A stretch of 64,000 nt of DNA from Flavobacterium piscinae (lineage in GTDB: Bacteria > Bacteroidota > Bacteroidia > Flavobacteriales > Flavobacteriaceae), in assembly GCF_004122145.1 (NCBI RefSeq), contig NZ_SBKQ01000004.1, positions 217,024 through 281,023 on the forward strand, read 5' to 3'. Below are positions 20,201-28,694 of the stretch, in pieces; the first letter of the stretch is position 1; each line of letters begins with the position of its first letter. The notes beneath the pieces were generated by a model, which saw nothing but the letters and a program-made list of their open reading frames with translations, made no database searches and was not told the origin of the DNA. The translations under genes were made by a program, and so were the position numbers.

Positions 20201-20582
20201 TCAAGAACAGCGTCGTTTACGTCAACAATTAGAAGATGAATTAAGAAAGAAAGGACTAACTCCCGGCGGACAAAAGGTGTTGGATCAAATGAAAGATGCA
20301 GAGAAACAAATTTTGAATAAAGGATTCAAAAACGAAGTGCTTCAACGGATGTTGAACATCAATTATGAAATGTTGAAATTAGAAAAAGCATTGCAACAGC
20401 AAGGTGAAGATACCAAACGACAATCAGAAACAAACACAAAAGATTTTAATAATTCAGTGAAACCTCTTTCGCCTGAATTACAACAATATTTGAATAGTGT
20501 TGAAATTTTAAATCGACAAAGCTTACCTTTGCGTCCAAATTATAACCAAAAGGTACAGCAATACTTTAAAAAGAATGATTAG
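17208..20582 (+). CDS. DUF4175-family membrane protein with long coiled coil
   Basis: 1124 residues starting at TTG (METKSLIYQKLEAF); no upstream ATG fits, and the promoter ends 27 bp before it. Membrane segments lie at ~23-45, 55-75 and ~153-173. An extracytoplasmic beta-rich part follows (residues ~180-490). From ~490 to ~860 there is a Lys/Glu/Gln-rich coiled coil, then a Gly/Lys-rich low-complexity stretch (~895-985), then a helical C-terminus. The DUF4175 family has no assigned reaction; I infer a scaffold role at the inner membrane. Its end overlaps the start of ybeY by 8 bp, so the two are translationally coupled. The TTG start is unusual but consistent with the family's N-terminal sequence. 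Confidence 0.85.
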   Translation: METKSLIYQKLEAFIKKYYTNELLKGVILFVGLGLLYFFFTLFIEYFLWLKPTGRTILFWTFVGVELYLLSRFILFPLFKLFKLQKGIDYKQASHIIGNHFTEVNDKLTNFLQLAENNQQSELLLASIEQKGKSLQPIPFNNAINFKKNTKYLPWAIVPLLFLSFFMLSGNSDIIADSMNRVVRYNEKFSPPAPFSFVVLNDNLQTEQGSDFILQVKSEGKVIPENAMIFIGEESYYMESTKPGVFEYRFTKPSKNITFHVESNSVATPDLELSVVAVPTISNFEMVLQFPSYLNRKAEVIKGSGNAIVPEGTRVSWKINALSTSKIEYSDGSGFIKFNQEYEVFKLSKNIVQNTEYQLLTSNAKIKHYEKLNYQISTIKDQFPTITVNNAPDSLRMEKNILIGQVSDDIGLSKLQIVYYPKNNEKAALKSSIPVKKDVFDQFIFMFPGNLPVEEGVSYEYYFEVFDNDAIHNYKSSKSSVFSDRISTEEEREEEQLKQQNDNINSIQKSLKNQDKQLSELEKLQKMSKEKESLEFKDKQKINDFIKRQKQQEEMMKEFTKDLKNNLNEFNKDEKDEFKEQLEKRAENAEKQSEENQKLLDELQKLSEKIQDLDIEEKLDKIKQNAKNQTKNLEQLVELTKKYYVEKKAEQLMKKLDKLAEKQESLSKEEKENTSAKQEELNKEFDKLQEEFRELEKENKELKKPLDIPSDEKQEKSIEEDMQKASDELLKDQKEKAKPKQKSAAQKMKQMSQQMAQSMAGGDMEQLEEDVKMMRQILDNLLAFSFSQEELMKQFKGLKKGAPSYNKYLKIQQDLKQQFKHVDDSLFAMSLRNEMITEKVTEEIGNVHYNVDKALESLAEAIISKGVSHQQYTVAASNRLADFLSDIMNNMQMSMQGMGSGSSGKPKRGQGKGGGQLPDIIQKQQGLSEKMKKGMEKGEKPSDGKDGEKGEKPGGKEGSKDGDKGKGNQKGNKPGEGSGGGQSNNDGEENARELMEIFQEQRRLRQQLEDELRKKGLTPGGQKVLDQMKDAEKQILNKGFKNEVLQRMLNINYEMLKLEKALQQQGEDTKRQSETNTKDFNNSVKPLSPELQQYLNSVEILNRQSLPLRPNYNQKVQQYFKKND

Positions 20583-20994
20583 TTTTAATTATGAAATCGA
20601 TTTTGAACTCAGTAGTGAATCCGATTTTACCACTTGGATTCAAAACATAATCGCTTCAGAAAACAAAGAAGAAGGAGATATCAACTATATTTTTTGTGAT
20701 GATGAATATTTACACAGAATTAATGTTGAGTACCTCAATCACGACACGCTGACTGATATTATTAGCTTCGACTACAGTGAAGGAAATTTTTTACACGGAG
20801 ATATTTTTATTTCCGTGGAAAGAGTGGCTGAAAACGCAAATGAATTTAATGTTTCTTTTGACAACGAATTGAAAAGAGTGATGGCTCATGGCGTGCTTCA
20901 TTACTGTGGCTATAAAGACAAAAGCAAAAGTGACGCATTGCTAATGCGTCAAAAAGAAGAAGAAAAAATCATGATGTTCCACGTGGAACATTAA
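20575..20994 (+). CDS. ybeY: Endoribonuclease YbeY (rRNA maturation factor)
   Basis: 139 residues. It processes the 3' end of 16S rRNA and takes part in ribosome quality control. The core motifs are LNHDTLTDIISF and the metal site HGVLHYCGYKD. In E. coli the third ligand is histidine (HGSLHLLGYDH); here that position is Asp, which I recall as common in Bacteroidetes. The start overlaps the DUF4175 gene by 8 bp. The last codons, for MFHVEH, overlap a perfect 16-bp parS-like palindrome, so the same bases serve coding and DNA binding. mnmG follows 46 bp later. Confidence 0.95.
   Translation: MISFNYEIDFELSSESDFTTWIQNIIASENKEEGDINYIFCDDEYLHRINVEYLNHDTLTDIISFDYSEGNFLHGDIFISVERVAENANEFNVSFDNELKRVMAHGVLHYCGYKDKSKSDALLMRQKEEEKIMMFHVEH
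20975..20990. promoter_or_regulatory. parS: parS-like ParB-binding site inside ybeY
   Basis: TGTTCCACGTGGAACA is a perfect 16-bp palindrome; one base on each side extends it to 18 bp. It fits the widely conserved parS pattern TGTTnCACGTGnAACA. It lies in the last codons of ybeY. Confidence 0.85.
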
Positions 20995-21013
20995 AAAAAA
21001 GATAAGCGTGAAT

Positions 21014-21029
21014 TGTTTCACGTGGAACA
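21014..21029. promoter_or_regulatory. parS: parS-like site in the mnmG leader
   Basis: TGTTTCACGTGGAACA fits TGTTnCACGTGnAACA in full. It lies 11 bp before the mnmG ATG and 39 bp from the ybeY site, so ParB bound here could also affect mnmG expression. Confidence 0.85.
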
Positions 21030-21040
21030 AATAAAGAAGT

Positions 21041-22912
21041 ATGTTTCAAGACAAGTATGATGTAATTGTGGTTGGGGCTGGGCACGCGGGTTCAGAAGCC
21101 GCTGCTGCTGCTGCCAATATGGGTTGTAAAACTTTATTGGTTACCATGAATTTGCAAACCATCGGTCAAATGTCCTGTAATCCTGCAATGGGCGGAATTG
21201 CAAAAGGGCAAATTGTTCGTGAGATTGATGCGTTAGGCGGTTATTCGGGAATTGTTTCAGATAAAACGGCTATTCAGTTTAAAATGTTGAATAAATCGAA
21301 AGGTCCGGCCATGTGGTCGCCAAGGGTTCAAAGTGACCGAATGCGGTTTGCAGAAGAATGGCGTTTGATGTTGGAAAACACTCCAAACGTTGATTTCTAT
21401 CAAGAAATGGTGGCCGGATTAATTATTAAAAACAATGTTATTAAAGGGATCAAAACGTCATTAGGAATTGAAATAAAAGCAAAAACTGTAGTGTTAACGA
21501 ATGGAACTTTTCTTAATGGTTTAATTCATATTGGTGAAAAACAATTCGGAGGAGGAAGAGCAGGGGAAAGTGCTGCTTTCGGGATAACCGAAGATTTAGT
21601 TAAACTTGGGTTTGAATCAGGAAGAATGAAAACCGGAACACCTCCCAGAGTGGATGGTCGTTCATTGGATTATACTAAAATGAGAGAAGAAAAAGGAGAT
21701 GACAAACCACATAAATTCTCTTATTTAGATTCTTCAAAACCCTTGACACATCAAAAATCATGTTGGATGACATATACATCTGGAACTGTTCATGATCTGT
21801 TACGCGAAGGGTTTGATCGTTCTCCTATGTTTAATGGACGAATTCAAAGTACAGGACCACGTTATTGTCCTTCCATTGAAGATAAAATCAATCGTTTTGC
21901 AGATAAAGACAGACATCAATTGTTCGTTGAGCCGGAAGGTTGGAATACAGTTGAAGTATATGTTAATGGTTTTTCAACCTCTTTACCGGAAGAAGTGCAA
22001 TATAAAGCCCTCCGTTCTGTAGAAGGTTTTGAAAACGTGAAGTTTTTCCGTCCCGGCTATGCTATCGAATACGATTATTTTCCACCAACGCAATTAAAAC
22101 ACACATTAGAAACTAAATTAGTAGACGGATTGTATTTTGCCGGACAAATCAATGGAACAACCGGTTATGAAGAAGCCGCTTCTCAAGGGTTAATGGCAGG
22201 AATTAATGCAGCTCTAAAAGTACAAGAGCGTGAACCTTTTATACTAAAAAGAGATGAAGCTTATATTGGTGTATTGATTGATGATTTAATTACTAAAGGA
22301 ACAGAAGAACCGTATAGAATGTTTACCTCACGAGCAGAATACAGAACTTTATTGCGTCAGGATAATGCCGATGAACGATTAACACCTAAAGGATTTGAAT
22401 TAGGATTAGCATCAGAAGATAGATTAATTCGAATGAATCATAAGTTTAATGAAGCTCAAAAAATGGTTGACTTTTTCAGAGAAACCAGTATTTCTCCTGA
22501 AGAAGCAAATCCGGTTTTAGAAACAAAGGGAAGCTCTTTAATGGTTCAATCAGACAAAATGTACAAAGTGTTTTCAAGACCACAAATTGATTTAGAAGAC
22601 ATTGTTTTGTTTGATAAAGTAAAAGAATATATATCAGCAAATCAATTAGACGAAGAAACGGTAGAACAAGCGGAAATTCAAGTAAAATATAACGGCTATA
22701 TTGAAAAAGAGCGGAATAATGCTGATAAATTAAAACGCTTAGAAGACGTAAAAATTCCTGAGAACTTTGATTTTGACAAAATTAAATCATTGTCGTATGA
22801 AGCAAGAGAAAAATTTAAAAAAATTCGTCCGGTTACTGTTTCGCAAGCATCACGAATTAGCGGCGTGAATCCAAGTGATATTTCTATTTTATTAATTTAT
22901 ATGGGAAGATAA
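21041..22912 (+). CDS. mnmG: tRNA uridine-5-carboxymethylaminomethyl modification enzyme MnmG
   Basis: 623 residues, the usual MnmG (GidA) length. With MnmE it makes cmnm5 at wobble U34 of tRNAs, using FAD and methylene-THF. The N-terminal FAD-binding motif is VVGAGHAGSEAA, followed by CNPAMGGIAKGQ. The C-terminal helical domain that binds MnmE ends with SQASRISGVNPSDISILLIYMGR. It follows ybeY and is flanked by parS-like sites on both sides. In many bacteria gidA lies near oriC and the par genes, which agrees with these sites. Confidence 0.98.
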   Translation: MFQDKYDVIVVGAGHAGSEAAAAAANMGCKTLLVTMNLQTIGQMSCNPAMGGIAKGQIVREIDALGGYSGIVSDKTAIQFKMLNKSKGPAMWSPRVQSDRMRFAEEWRLMLENTPNVDFYQEMVAGLIIKNNVIKGIKTSLGIEIKAKTVVLTNGTFLNGLIHIGEKQFGGGRAGESAAFGITEDLVKLGFESGRMKTGTPPRVDGRSLDYTKMREEKGDDKPHKFSYLDSSKPLTHQKSCWMTYTSGTVHDLLREGFDRSPMFNGRIQSTGPRYCPSIEDKINRFADKDRHQLFVEPEGWNTVEVYVNGFSTSLPEEVQYKALRSVEGFENVKFFRPGYAIEYDYFPPTQLKHTLETKLVDGLYFAGQINGTTGYEEAASQGLMAGINAALKVQEREPFILKRDEAYIGVLIDDLITKGTEEPYRMFTSRAEYRTLLRQDNADERLTPKGFELGLASEDRLIRMNHKFNEAQKMVDFFRETSISPEEANPVLETKGSSLMVQSDKMYKVFSRPQIDLEDIVLFDKVKEYISANQLDEETVEQAEIQVKYNGYIEKERNNADKLKRLEDVKIPENFDFDKIKSLSYEAREKFKKIRPVTVSQASRISGVNPSDISILLIYMGR

Positions 22913-22963
22913 AAGTTATTCAGTAGGCAGATTAAAGTGTTCAGTTTAATACTAATCATTAAT

Positions 22964-22979
22964 TGTTCCACGTGAAACT
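22964..22979. promoter_or_regulatory. parS: parS-like site after mnmG
   Basis: TGTTCCACGTGAAACT matches the parS consensus TGTTnCACGTGnAACA at every fixed base except the last. A further half site, TGTTCCAC, lies at 23007-23014. Confidence 0.75.
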
Positions 22980-23038
22980 ATTTTCGAAAACCCAACAAAC
23001 ACTTAGTGTTCCACAACAATGGCACGTTATAATTTAAA

Positions 23039-23884
23039 ATGAATTTTTCAAAAGAACCGTATCTTAAAGTTACAGATTTTTCCGTTTCAGGAGAACAATT
23101 TGAATTGTTGATAGACGAAGACCTCCAATTATTAAAAACCTATCCGCCACCAGCAATTTCGGATTTGCCGAATTATTATGAAAGTGATGATTACATCTCG
23201 CACACCGATAGTAAGCGTTCTTTGTTTGAAAAAGTATATCATTTTATCAAACGAAAAGCAATTCGTGACAAAGTCAGTTTGATTGATTATTGGAGTGGTG
23301 AAAAAGGAAGTGTTTTAGATATTGGTTCCGGTACGGGTGATTTTCTGGCAGAAGCCAAATTACAAAAATGGAAAGCCGTTGGAATGGAGCCCAGTGAAAA
23401 AGCAAAGTCACTTGCAAAACGAAAAGGAATTTGCATTATTGATACATATGCGGAATTAGAAGACAATTATTTTGATGTTATAACGATGTGGCATGTTTTA
23501 GAACATGTACCCGATTTAGATTTTCAGATTAAAGAATTAAAACGCTTAATAAAACCGGATGGTGTAATTTTTATTGCAGTCCCAAATTATAAATCGTATG
23601 ACGCAAGACATTACGGAAAATTTTGGGCGGCATATGATGTGCCTAGACATCTTTGGCATTTTTCTAAAACAACCATGCAAAAGCTATTTGCTCAAGAAAA
23701 TCTAAAGCTTGTAAAAGTTTTACCCATGTGGTTTGATAGTTTTTATGTAAGTTTATTGTCAGAAAAATACAAAACCGGAAAAATGAATCCCTGGAAAGCG
23801 TTTTGGATTGGTCTTACATCCAATTTAAAAGGTAAAAAGAGTTTAGAATATTCCTCACACATTTATATCTTTAAAAACAGTTAA
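23039..23884 (+). CDS. Class I SAM-dependent methyltransferase
   Basis: 281 residues. The SAM-binding motif I is VLDIGSGTGDFL (~residues 97-108), followed by the acidic loop VGMEPSEKA and the motif MWHVLEHVPD. These place it in the Methyltransf_23-like group. The N-terminal ~70 residues (LPNYYESDDYISHTDSKRS) are common in such proteins and may contact the substrate. The substrate cannot be told from sequence. It starts 126 bp after mnmG, past a parS-like site, and may share its transcript. Confidence 0.85.
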   Translation: MNFSKEPYLKVTDFSVSGEQFELLIDEDLQLLKTYPPPAISDLPNYYESDDYISHTDSKRSLFEKVYHFIKRKAIRDKVSLIDYWSGEKGSVLDIGSGTGDFLAEAKLQKWKAVGMEPSEKAKSLAKRKGICIIDTYAELEDNYFDVITMWHVLEHVPDLDFQIKELKRLIKPDGVIFIAVPNYKSYDARHYGKFWAAYDVPRHLWHFSKTTMQKLFAQENLKLVKVLPMWFDSFYVSLLSEKYKTGKMNPWKAFWIGLTSNLKGKKSLEYSSHIYIFKNS

Positions 23885-24124
23885 ATAATCATTTTAAGAC
23901 CTTTTTTGGGGCTATTTCTTCAATGAACATCTCTTATGTCAATTCAGATCTATTAATTGATTTAATCGATTTTAACACACCAAAACCAAATAAATTTTAG
24001 TTATTTACTGTTTAAAAACCATTGTAATTTCTTATACTGACAATATTTTGAAAATGTTTTTCAAATTTGCCAATTAAATAGGAATTACTACTTTTACCAA
24101 AATTTTATAAATCAGACAATCATA

Positions 24125-24712
24125 ATGAAAAAATCAATTTTAGTTTTCGGCTTACTTTTGGCCATGGCATCGTGTGAAAAAGCAACCGAGCAAAAAGATT
24201 TCAAAACAGCTTATGTAGATACTTCAAAACTTTTAGAGGAGTATACAGAAGCAAAAGATATAGAAGAAAAATATAAATCGAAAGGCGAAGAAATGGGCAA
24301 GCAATTGGAAGCTGAAGTCGTTCGATTTCGATCTGAAGCGGCAGCATTTCAAAAAAATGCTCAAACCTATGGTCCACAATGGGCTCAACAAAAAGGAGCT
24401 GAACTGCAACAAAAAGAACAAGAATTGTCTTATGCTCAACAGGCTATTTTACGTCAATTGCAAGATGAAAGTGGCAAAGAAATGGATAGCTTGGTGAAAG
24501 ATGTTAAAAAATTTATTAAAGATTACGGGAAAGAAAAAGGATATAATTATATTTATGGAACGGGCGACGCAGCAACTGTTTTATACGCTAAAGATGAATA
24601 TGATATCACCAATGAAATCATTAAATTATTGAATGAGAAGTACAAATCATCTTCTTCAGATGACAAAAAAGATGAAAAAGCAGAAACCAAAGTTGATTCT
24701 ACTAAAAAGTAA
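24125..24712 (+). CDS. OmpH/Skp-like periplasmic chaperone, predicted lipoprotein
   Basis: 195 residues. A lipoprotein signal has its lipobox at LAMASC, with Cys17 as the modified residue. The rest is a long charged coiled coil (residues ~40-140, with KAKDIEEKYKSKGEEMGKQ) flanked by short beta segments, as in the OmpH/Skp family that holds unfolded outer-membrane proteins in the periplasm. The C-terminus is Ser/Lys/Asp-rich. Classical Skp is soluble; the lipid anchor here is a variant. It is transcribed alone and ends with a terminator at 24733. Confidence 0.85.
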   Translation: MKKSILVFGLLLAMASCEKATEQKDFKTAYVDTSKLLEEYTEAKDIEEKYKSKGEEMGKQLEAEVVRFRSEAAAFQKNAQTYGPQWAQQKGAELQQKEQELSYAQQAILRQLQDESGKEMDSLVKDVKKFIKDYGKEKGYNYIYGTGDAATVLYAKDEYDITNEIIKLLNEKYKSSSSDDKKDEKAETKVDSTKK

Positions 24713-24732
24713 GTTTCGATTTACAATTAACT

Positions 24733-24755
24733 AAACCTCTCTATTCGGGAGGTTT
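24733..24755 (+). terminator. Terminator of the OmpH-like gene
   Basis: A 9-bp stem, AAACCTCTC / GGGAGGTTT (one G-T pair), with a 5-nt loop, followed by a run of T. It lies 20 bp after the stop codon. Confidence 0.85.
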
Positions 24756-24851
24756 TTTTATTTTGCTTAAATTCAAAAATTGAAAATTCAGAACAAGACT
24801 TTCGTCATTAATCAAAAATTTGTACTTTCACACATTTAAACTCAACGCCAC

Positions 24852-27128
24852 ATGGAAATTACAAACGATGCACGCCAAGTCTTGCAATTTATCAATCAAA
24901 CGCAACGCTCTATTTTTCTAACCGGAAAAGCAGGAACAGGAAAAACTACCTTGTTGCGAAAAATCATTCAAACAACTCACAAAAACACAGTAGTGGTAGC
25001 TCCAACAGGAATAGCTGCTTTAAACGCAGGCGGTGTTACCATTCACTCCATGTTTCAGCTGCCTTTTGGAGGTTTTATACCTGAATTTATAACCGGTTCA
25101 AGCCTATCGCAACACCAAAAATTTGAGACTAAAAACACCTTAGTGAAGCATTTCAAAATGAGCGGACAAAAAAAAGCAGTGATGCTTAATATGGAATTAC
25201 TCATTATTGACGAAGTCAGCATGCTTAGAGCCGATCTATTGGATGCAATCGATTTTATGTTGCGAAAAGTTCGTCGGAAAGACATTCCTTTTGGTGGAGT
25301 GCAAGTACTTTTTATTGGCGATTTATTGCAATTGCCACCCGTTGTTAAAAACGAGGAATGGCAAGTTTTACGCAACTATTACCGAGGGATTTTCTTTTTT
25401 AACGCCAAAGTTATTTTGGAAAAACCGCCCTTATACATTGAATTATCAAAGATTTTTCGTCAAACGGATGATCGTTTTATTTCGGTGTTAAATAATCTTC
25501 GCAACAACACCATTACACAACAGGATATGATGGTGTTAAATGATTTTGTAAAACCCAATTTCGATATCAAAGCCAATAAAGGTTACATTACACTAACCAC
25601 GCACAATGCCAAAGCCGATTCGATAAATGCTGAATCGTTAGAAGAATTAGAAGGAAAATGTTACCGATACAAACCTGAAGTAGTAGGGGATTTTCCTGAA
25701 AAAATTTATCCGGTCGAAGAAGTTTTACAACTGAAAGTGGGTGCTCAAATTATGTTTATTAAAAACGATTTGTCTCCCGAAAAAAATTATTTTAATGGAA
25801 AAATGGGTTTTATTAAATCCTTATCTGAAGCCGAAATTATTGTGCATTTTCCCGAAGAAAATAAAACCATTGAAGTGGAGAAATATGAATGGAAAAACAT
25901 TCGTTATTCGGTAAACGAAAATACTAAAGAAATTGATGAAGAAACCATGGGAACGTTTGTTCATTATCCGATAAAGTTAGCATGGGCAATCACGGTGCAT
26001 AAAAGCCAAGGACTAACTTTTGATAAAGCCGTTTTGGATGTTTCGCAAGTATTTCTGCCCGGTCAAGCCTATGTGGCACTTTCGCGTTTGCGTTCGTTGG
26101 AAGGTTTAATTTTATTAAAACCGATTCAAATGAACGGCATTTCCAATGATCAAGAAGTGATGCAATATGCTGAAAATAAAGCGGATGAAGAAACCATCGT
26201 GACTGCATTACAGAAAGAAACGCAACAGTTTATACTTCATTACATTAAAAACAGTTTCGATTGGGAAGCCATTACACAAGATTGGCGAAACCATCGATTT
26301 AGTTATCATACCGATGCTGAAAAATCGGAGAAATCAAAGCAACAAAAATGGGCAGAAACGCAAGAACAAAAAGTGGCTTTATTAGAAGAACCTGCAAAAA
26401 AATTTAGACATCAATTAGACAAACTTTTTCACGCCGATGATGTCAATATTCCTTTTATTGCGGAAAGAGTGAAAGCAGCCAAAGATTATTTTCTTCCAAA
26501 ATGGAATGAAATTATGTTTGATTTACTTTTGAAAATGGAAGAGATCAAACGTAAAAAAAGAGTCAAAGAATTCTACACAGAGTTGAGTGAATTAGAAGAA
26601 GGAACTTTAAAAACGATTCTTCAATTATTTAAAGCCGTTAAAATGGTGGAGGTTTTAGCTGAAGGAAAGGAAATAAACAAAGAAAATTTAACTTCCAATG
26701 AAATTCAAAATTACAGAAGTATTTTGATTGAAAATGTGGAAGAACATTATAAAACGATCAACAAAGCCTTAATTGATGAGGTGGAAGAATCTGATTTTGA
26801 CCCACATCATTACACTCTCAAAAAGAAAAAAACAAAAGAACCAAAGAAATCAACGGTTCAAGAAACCTACGAACTTTGGCAACAACACAATTCTATTCAA
26901 GACATAGCAAAAATTAGAGTATTAACACCACAAACGATTCAAGGCCATTTAGCGAAGTTGATTGAAGCGAAAACCATTTCTATTGAAGAGGTGTTGCCGG
27001 AAGACAAAATAAACGAATTGGCAGCCGCATTTGAAGGCTATAACAAAGAATCATTAAACACTTTAAAAGAACAAGTTGGCGAAAAGTTTACTTGGGGGGA
27101 ATTAAGGATGTTTAAAGCAAGTTTGTAG
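24852..27128 (+). CDS. PIF1-like helicase with C-terminal helix-turn-helix
   Basis: 758 residues. Walker A is GKAGTGKTT (25-33), Walker B is LLIIDEVSML, and motif VI is near YVALSRLRSL with the preceding AITVHKSQG. These place it in the PIF1/RecD2-like superfamily 1 of DNA helicases. From ~residue 470 to 640 there is a Lys/Glu-rich helical region. The end (TVQETYELWQQHNSIQDIAKIR) resembles the HTH_40 domain found at the C-terminus of Bacteroidetes helicases. It probably unwinds DNA during repair or replication. No neighbour adds to the assignment. Confidence 0.9.
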   Translation: MEITNDARQVLQFINQTQRSIFLTGKAGTGKTTLLRKIIQTTHKNTVVVAPTGIAALNAGGVTIHSMFQLPFGGFIPEFITGSSLSQHQKFETKNTLVKHFKMSGQKKAVMLNMELLIIDEVSMLRADLLDAIDFMLRKVRRKDIPFGGVQVLFIGDLLQLPPVVKNEEWQVLRNYYRGIFFFNAKVILEKPPLYIELSKIFRQTDDRFISVLNNLRNNTITQQDMMVLNDFVKPNFDIKANKGYITLTTHNAKADSINAESLEELEGKCYRYKPEVVGDFPEKIYPVEEVLQLKVGAQIMFIKNDLSPEKNYFNGKMGFIKSLSEAEIIVHFPEENKTIEVEKYEWKNIRYSVNENTKEIDEETMGTFVHYPIKLAWAITVHKSQGLTFDKAVLDVSQVFLPGQAYVALSRLRSLEGLILLKPIQMNGISNDQEVMQYAENKADEETIVTALQKETQQFILHYIKNSFDWEAITQDWRNHRFSYHTDAEKSEKSKQQKWAETQEQKVALLEEPAKKFRHQLDKLFHADDVNIPFIAERVKAAKDYFLPKWNEIMFDLLLKMEEIKRKKRVKEFYTELSELEEGTLKTILQLFKAVKMVEVLAEGKEINKENLTSNEIQNYRSILIENVEEHYKTINKALIDEVEESDFDPHHYTLKKKKTKEPKKSTVQETYELWQQHNSIQDIAKIRVLTPQTIQGHLAKLIEAKTISIEEVLPEDKINELAAAFEGYNKESLNTLKEQVGEKFTWGELRMFKASL

Positions 27129-27153
27129 GTTTTATCTTTTATTATGAAACAGC

Positions 27154-27537
27154 CTAATTCAACCAATACACCGCCAGAACTGCCGGAATAAAGTAAATGA
27201 CAATCGTTCTGGCACCGTCATAATCTTTGGCTAAACGTTGTCCGAAAAGTAAAAAAAGCAACGTTACACAACTCATGATAGCGGCATAAAAACCATATTC
27301 TCGGTTGCCGTTATACAACAATTGAATCATGCCGGCAATGGCTAAAATTACGGTGACTAATTCTAAAAGCAATACAAAAGCCAAGGCTTGTGCAACCATA
27401 TTTTTGATAATCGTTTTAGAAAAATGTTCTTTTAACCAAGCTAAATTGTCTTTCCAATAAAACAATTTATCATAACCGGATTGCAAAAAAGTAACAGTCA
27501 AAAGAAGCAAAATCAGAAAAGAAGCAGGATTGTTCAT
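27154..27537 (-). CDS. DoxX-family inner-membrane protein
   Basis: 127 residues with four membrane segments (SFLILLLLTVTFLQSG; AFVLLLELVTVILAIAGM; AIMSCVTLLFLLF; VIYFIPAVLAVYW). The pattern and size fit the DoxX/DoxX-like family, with the typical F.QSGYDKL early motif. These proteins are linked to redox or quinone metabolism in some bacteria, but the function here is unknown. It starts 4 bp after the holB stop and is probably co-transcribed with it. Confidence 0.7.
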   Translation of the reverse strand: MNNPASFLILLLLTVTFLQSGYDKLFYWKDNLAWLKEHFSKTIIKNMVAQALAFVLLLELVTVILAIAGMIQLLYNGNREYGFYAAIMSCVTLLFLLFGQRLAKDYDGARTIVIYFIPAVLAVYWLN

Positions 27538-27541
27538 GCGT

Positions 27542-28690
27542 TTATTTTTTATGAATTAAACGGGTTAATTTAATTGATAAATCGGTTAAAATAATCTTCG
27601 CATTGCCATTGCGTTCAATGTGATACATGGCATCGTTAAGCTCTTGATAAATTGACAGGATATTATTTCCATTGACAAAAGGTGCAAAATTTTCGAGTTT
27701 AAATTTTTCAACTTTTGGTTCCAAATAAACCAATGAAGTGGCTTGATAATTCAACAATAATGCTTGACGGAACATTTCAATACAAAATGATAAAAATTTC
27801 TTTTGTGTTTCACGACCTAGTTTGGCAATTTCCTCACTCCAAGCAATCAATTCTTGAATAGCAGCAGCGTTTCCTTTGGCTTTAAAGGCAGCACGAACCC
27901 AAAGCACAAACCATTGTTCAAAAGGTAAATCTTCGTTATCGTCGCTCAATAATTTCAACGCTTTGTTGTAATTTCCTTGTGCTTGATGAGCAATTTTTGC
28001 AGCTACTTTCGGGTCAAGTTGTTGCCTTTCAATCAAAGCTTCGGCAATTATATTTTCAGGTAAACCATTAAAATCCAACACCTGACAACGAGAACGAATG
28101 GTTTGAATCAAATCTTCTTCTTTTTCAGTAATCAAGATAAAAACAGTTTTGTCGGTGGGTTCTTCTAATATTTTTAAAAGTTTATTGGAAGCGGCGATGT
28201 TCATTTTATCAGCCATCCAAATAATCATCACTTTATAGCCCCCTTCATAGGCTTTCAGTGAAAGTGTTTTCACAATTTCTTGAGCATCATCCACACGAAT
28301 TTCTCCTTGTTTGTTTTCAACACCCAAAATTTTAAACCAATCAAACAAACCACCGTAACAGTTTTCATTTAAAAAACTTCGCCAATCTTGAATAAAATCA
28401 ATGCTTTTGGGTTTCGATTTTACATCTTCAGTAGTTACCGTTGGATAAATAAAATGTAAATCCGGATGAGCAAAATGTTGAAATTTGAGGTTGCAAGCAT
28501 CGTTTCCACCGGTATTTTCATTTCCGGTATTATAGCAAAGAAGGTATTGTGCATAAGCAATAGCCATAGCCAATGTTCCGGAACCTTCTGGCCCAACAAA
28601 AAGTTGTGCATGCGGAATACGACCCAGTTGTACACTTCGGGTTAAATGATTTTTGATATGCTCTTGGCCTAATATTTGTCTGAATTGCAT
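27542..28690 (-). CDS. holB: DNA polymerase III delta' subunit
   Basis: 382 residues. Part of the clamp loader that places the sliding clamp on DNA. The AAA+ fold is clear: QILGQEHIKNHLTRSV, then a P-loop without its lysine (GPEGSGT), as expected for delta', which does not bind ATP. Sensor and arginine regions follow (NKLLKILEEPTDKTVFILI, TIRSRCQ). Cysteines lie in the insert after the P-loop (CYNTGNENTGGNDAC), where a zinc site may form. A perfect -7 box lies only 4 bp before the ATG. DoxX follows 4 bp after the stop. Confidence 0.93.
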   Translation of the reverse strand: MQFRQILGQEHIKNHLTRSVQLGRIPHAQLFVGPEGSGTLAMAIAYAQYLLCYNTGNENTGGNDACNLKFQHFAHPDLHFIYPTVTTEDVKSKPKSIDFIQDWRSFLNENCYGGLFDWFKILGVENKQGEIRVDDAQEIVKTLSLKAYEGGYKVMIIWMADKMNIAASNKLLKILEEPTDKTVFILITEKEEDLIQTIRSRCQVLDFNGLPENIIAEALIERQQLDPKVAAKIAHQAQGNYNKALKLLSDDNEDLPFEQWFVLWVRAAFKAKGNAAAIQELIAWSEEIAKLGRETQKKFLSFCIEMFRQALLLNYQATSLVYLEPKVEKFKLENFAPFVNGNNILSIYQELNDAMYHIERNGNAKIILTDLSIKLTRLIHKK

Positions 28691-28694
28691 AAAG

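Noticed and set aside
18807..20204. Several Phe/Ser-rich open frames opposite the DUF4175 gene
   Set aside because: They mirror the coiled-coil coding region and have no start context or homology pattern.
24000..24124. tRNA or small RNA gene before the OmpH-like gene
   Set aside because: No cloverleaf or stable structure was found; only AT-rich sequence.
27609..28690. Loss of ATPase function in HolB because its P-loop lacks lysine
   Set aside because: The delta' subunit normally lacks ATP binding, so the degenerate loop is expected.
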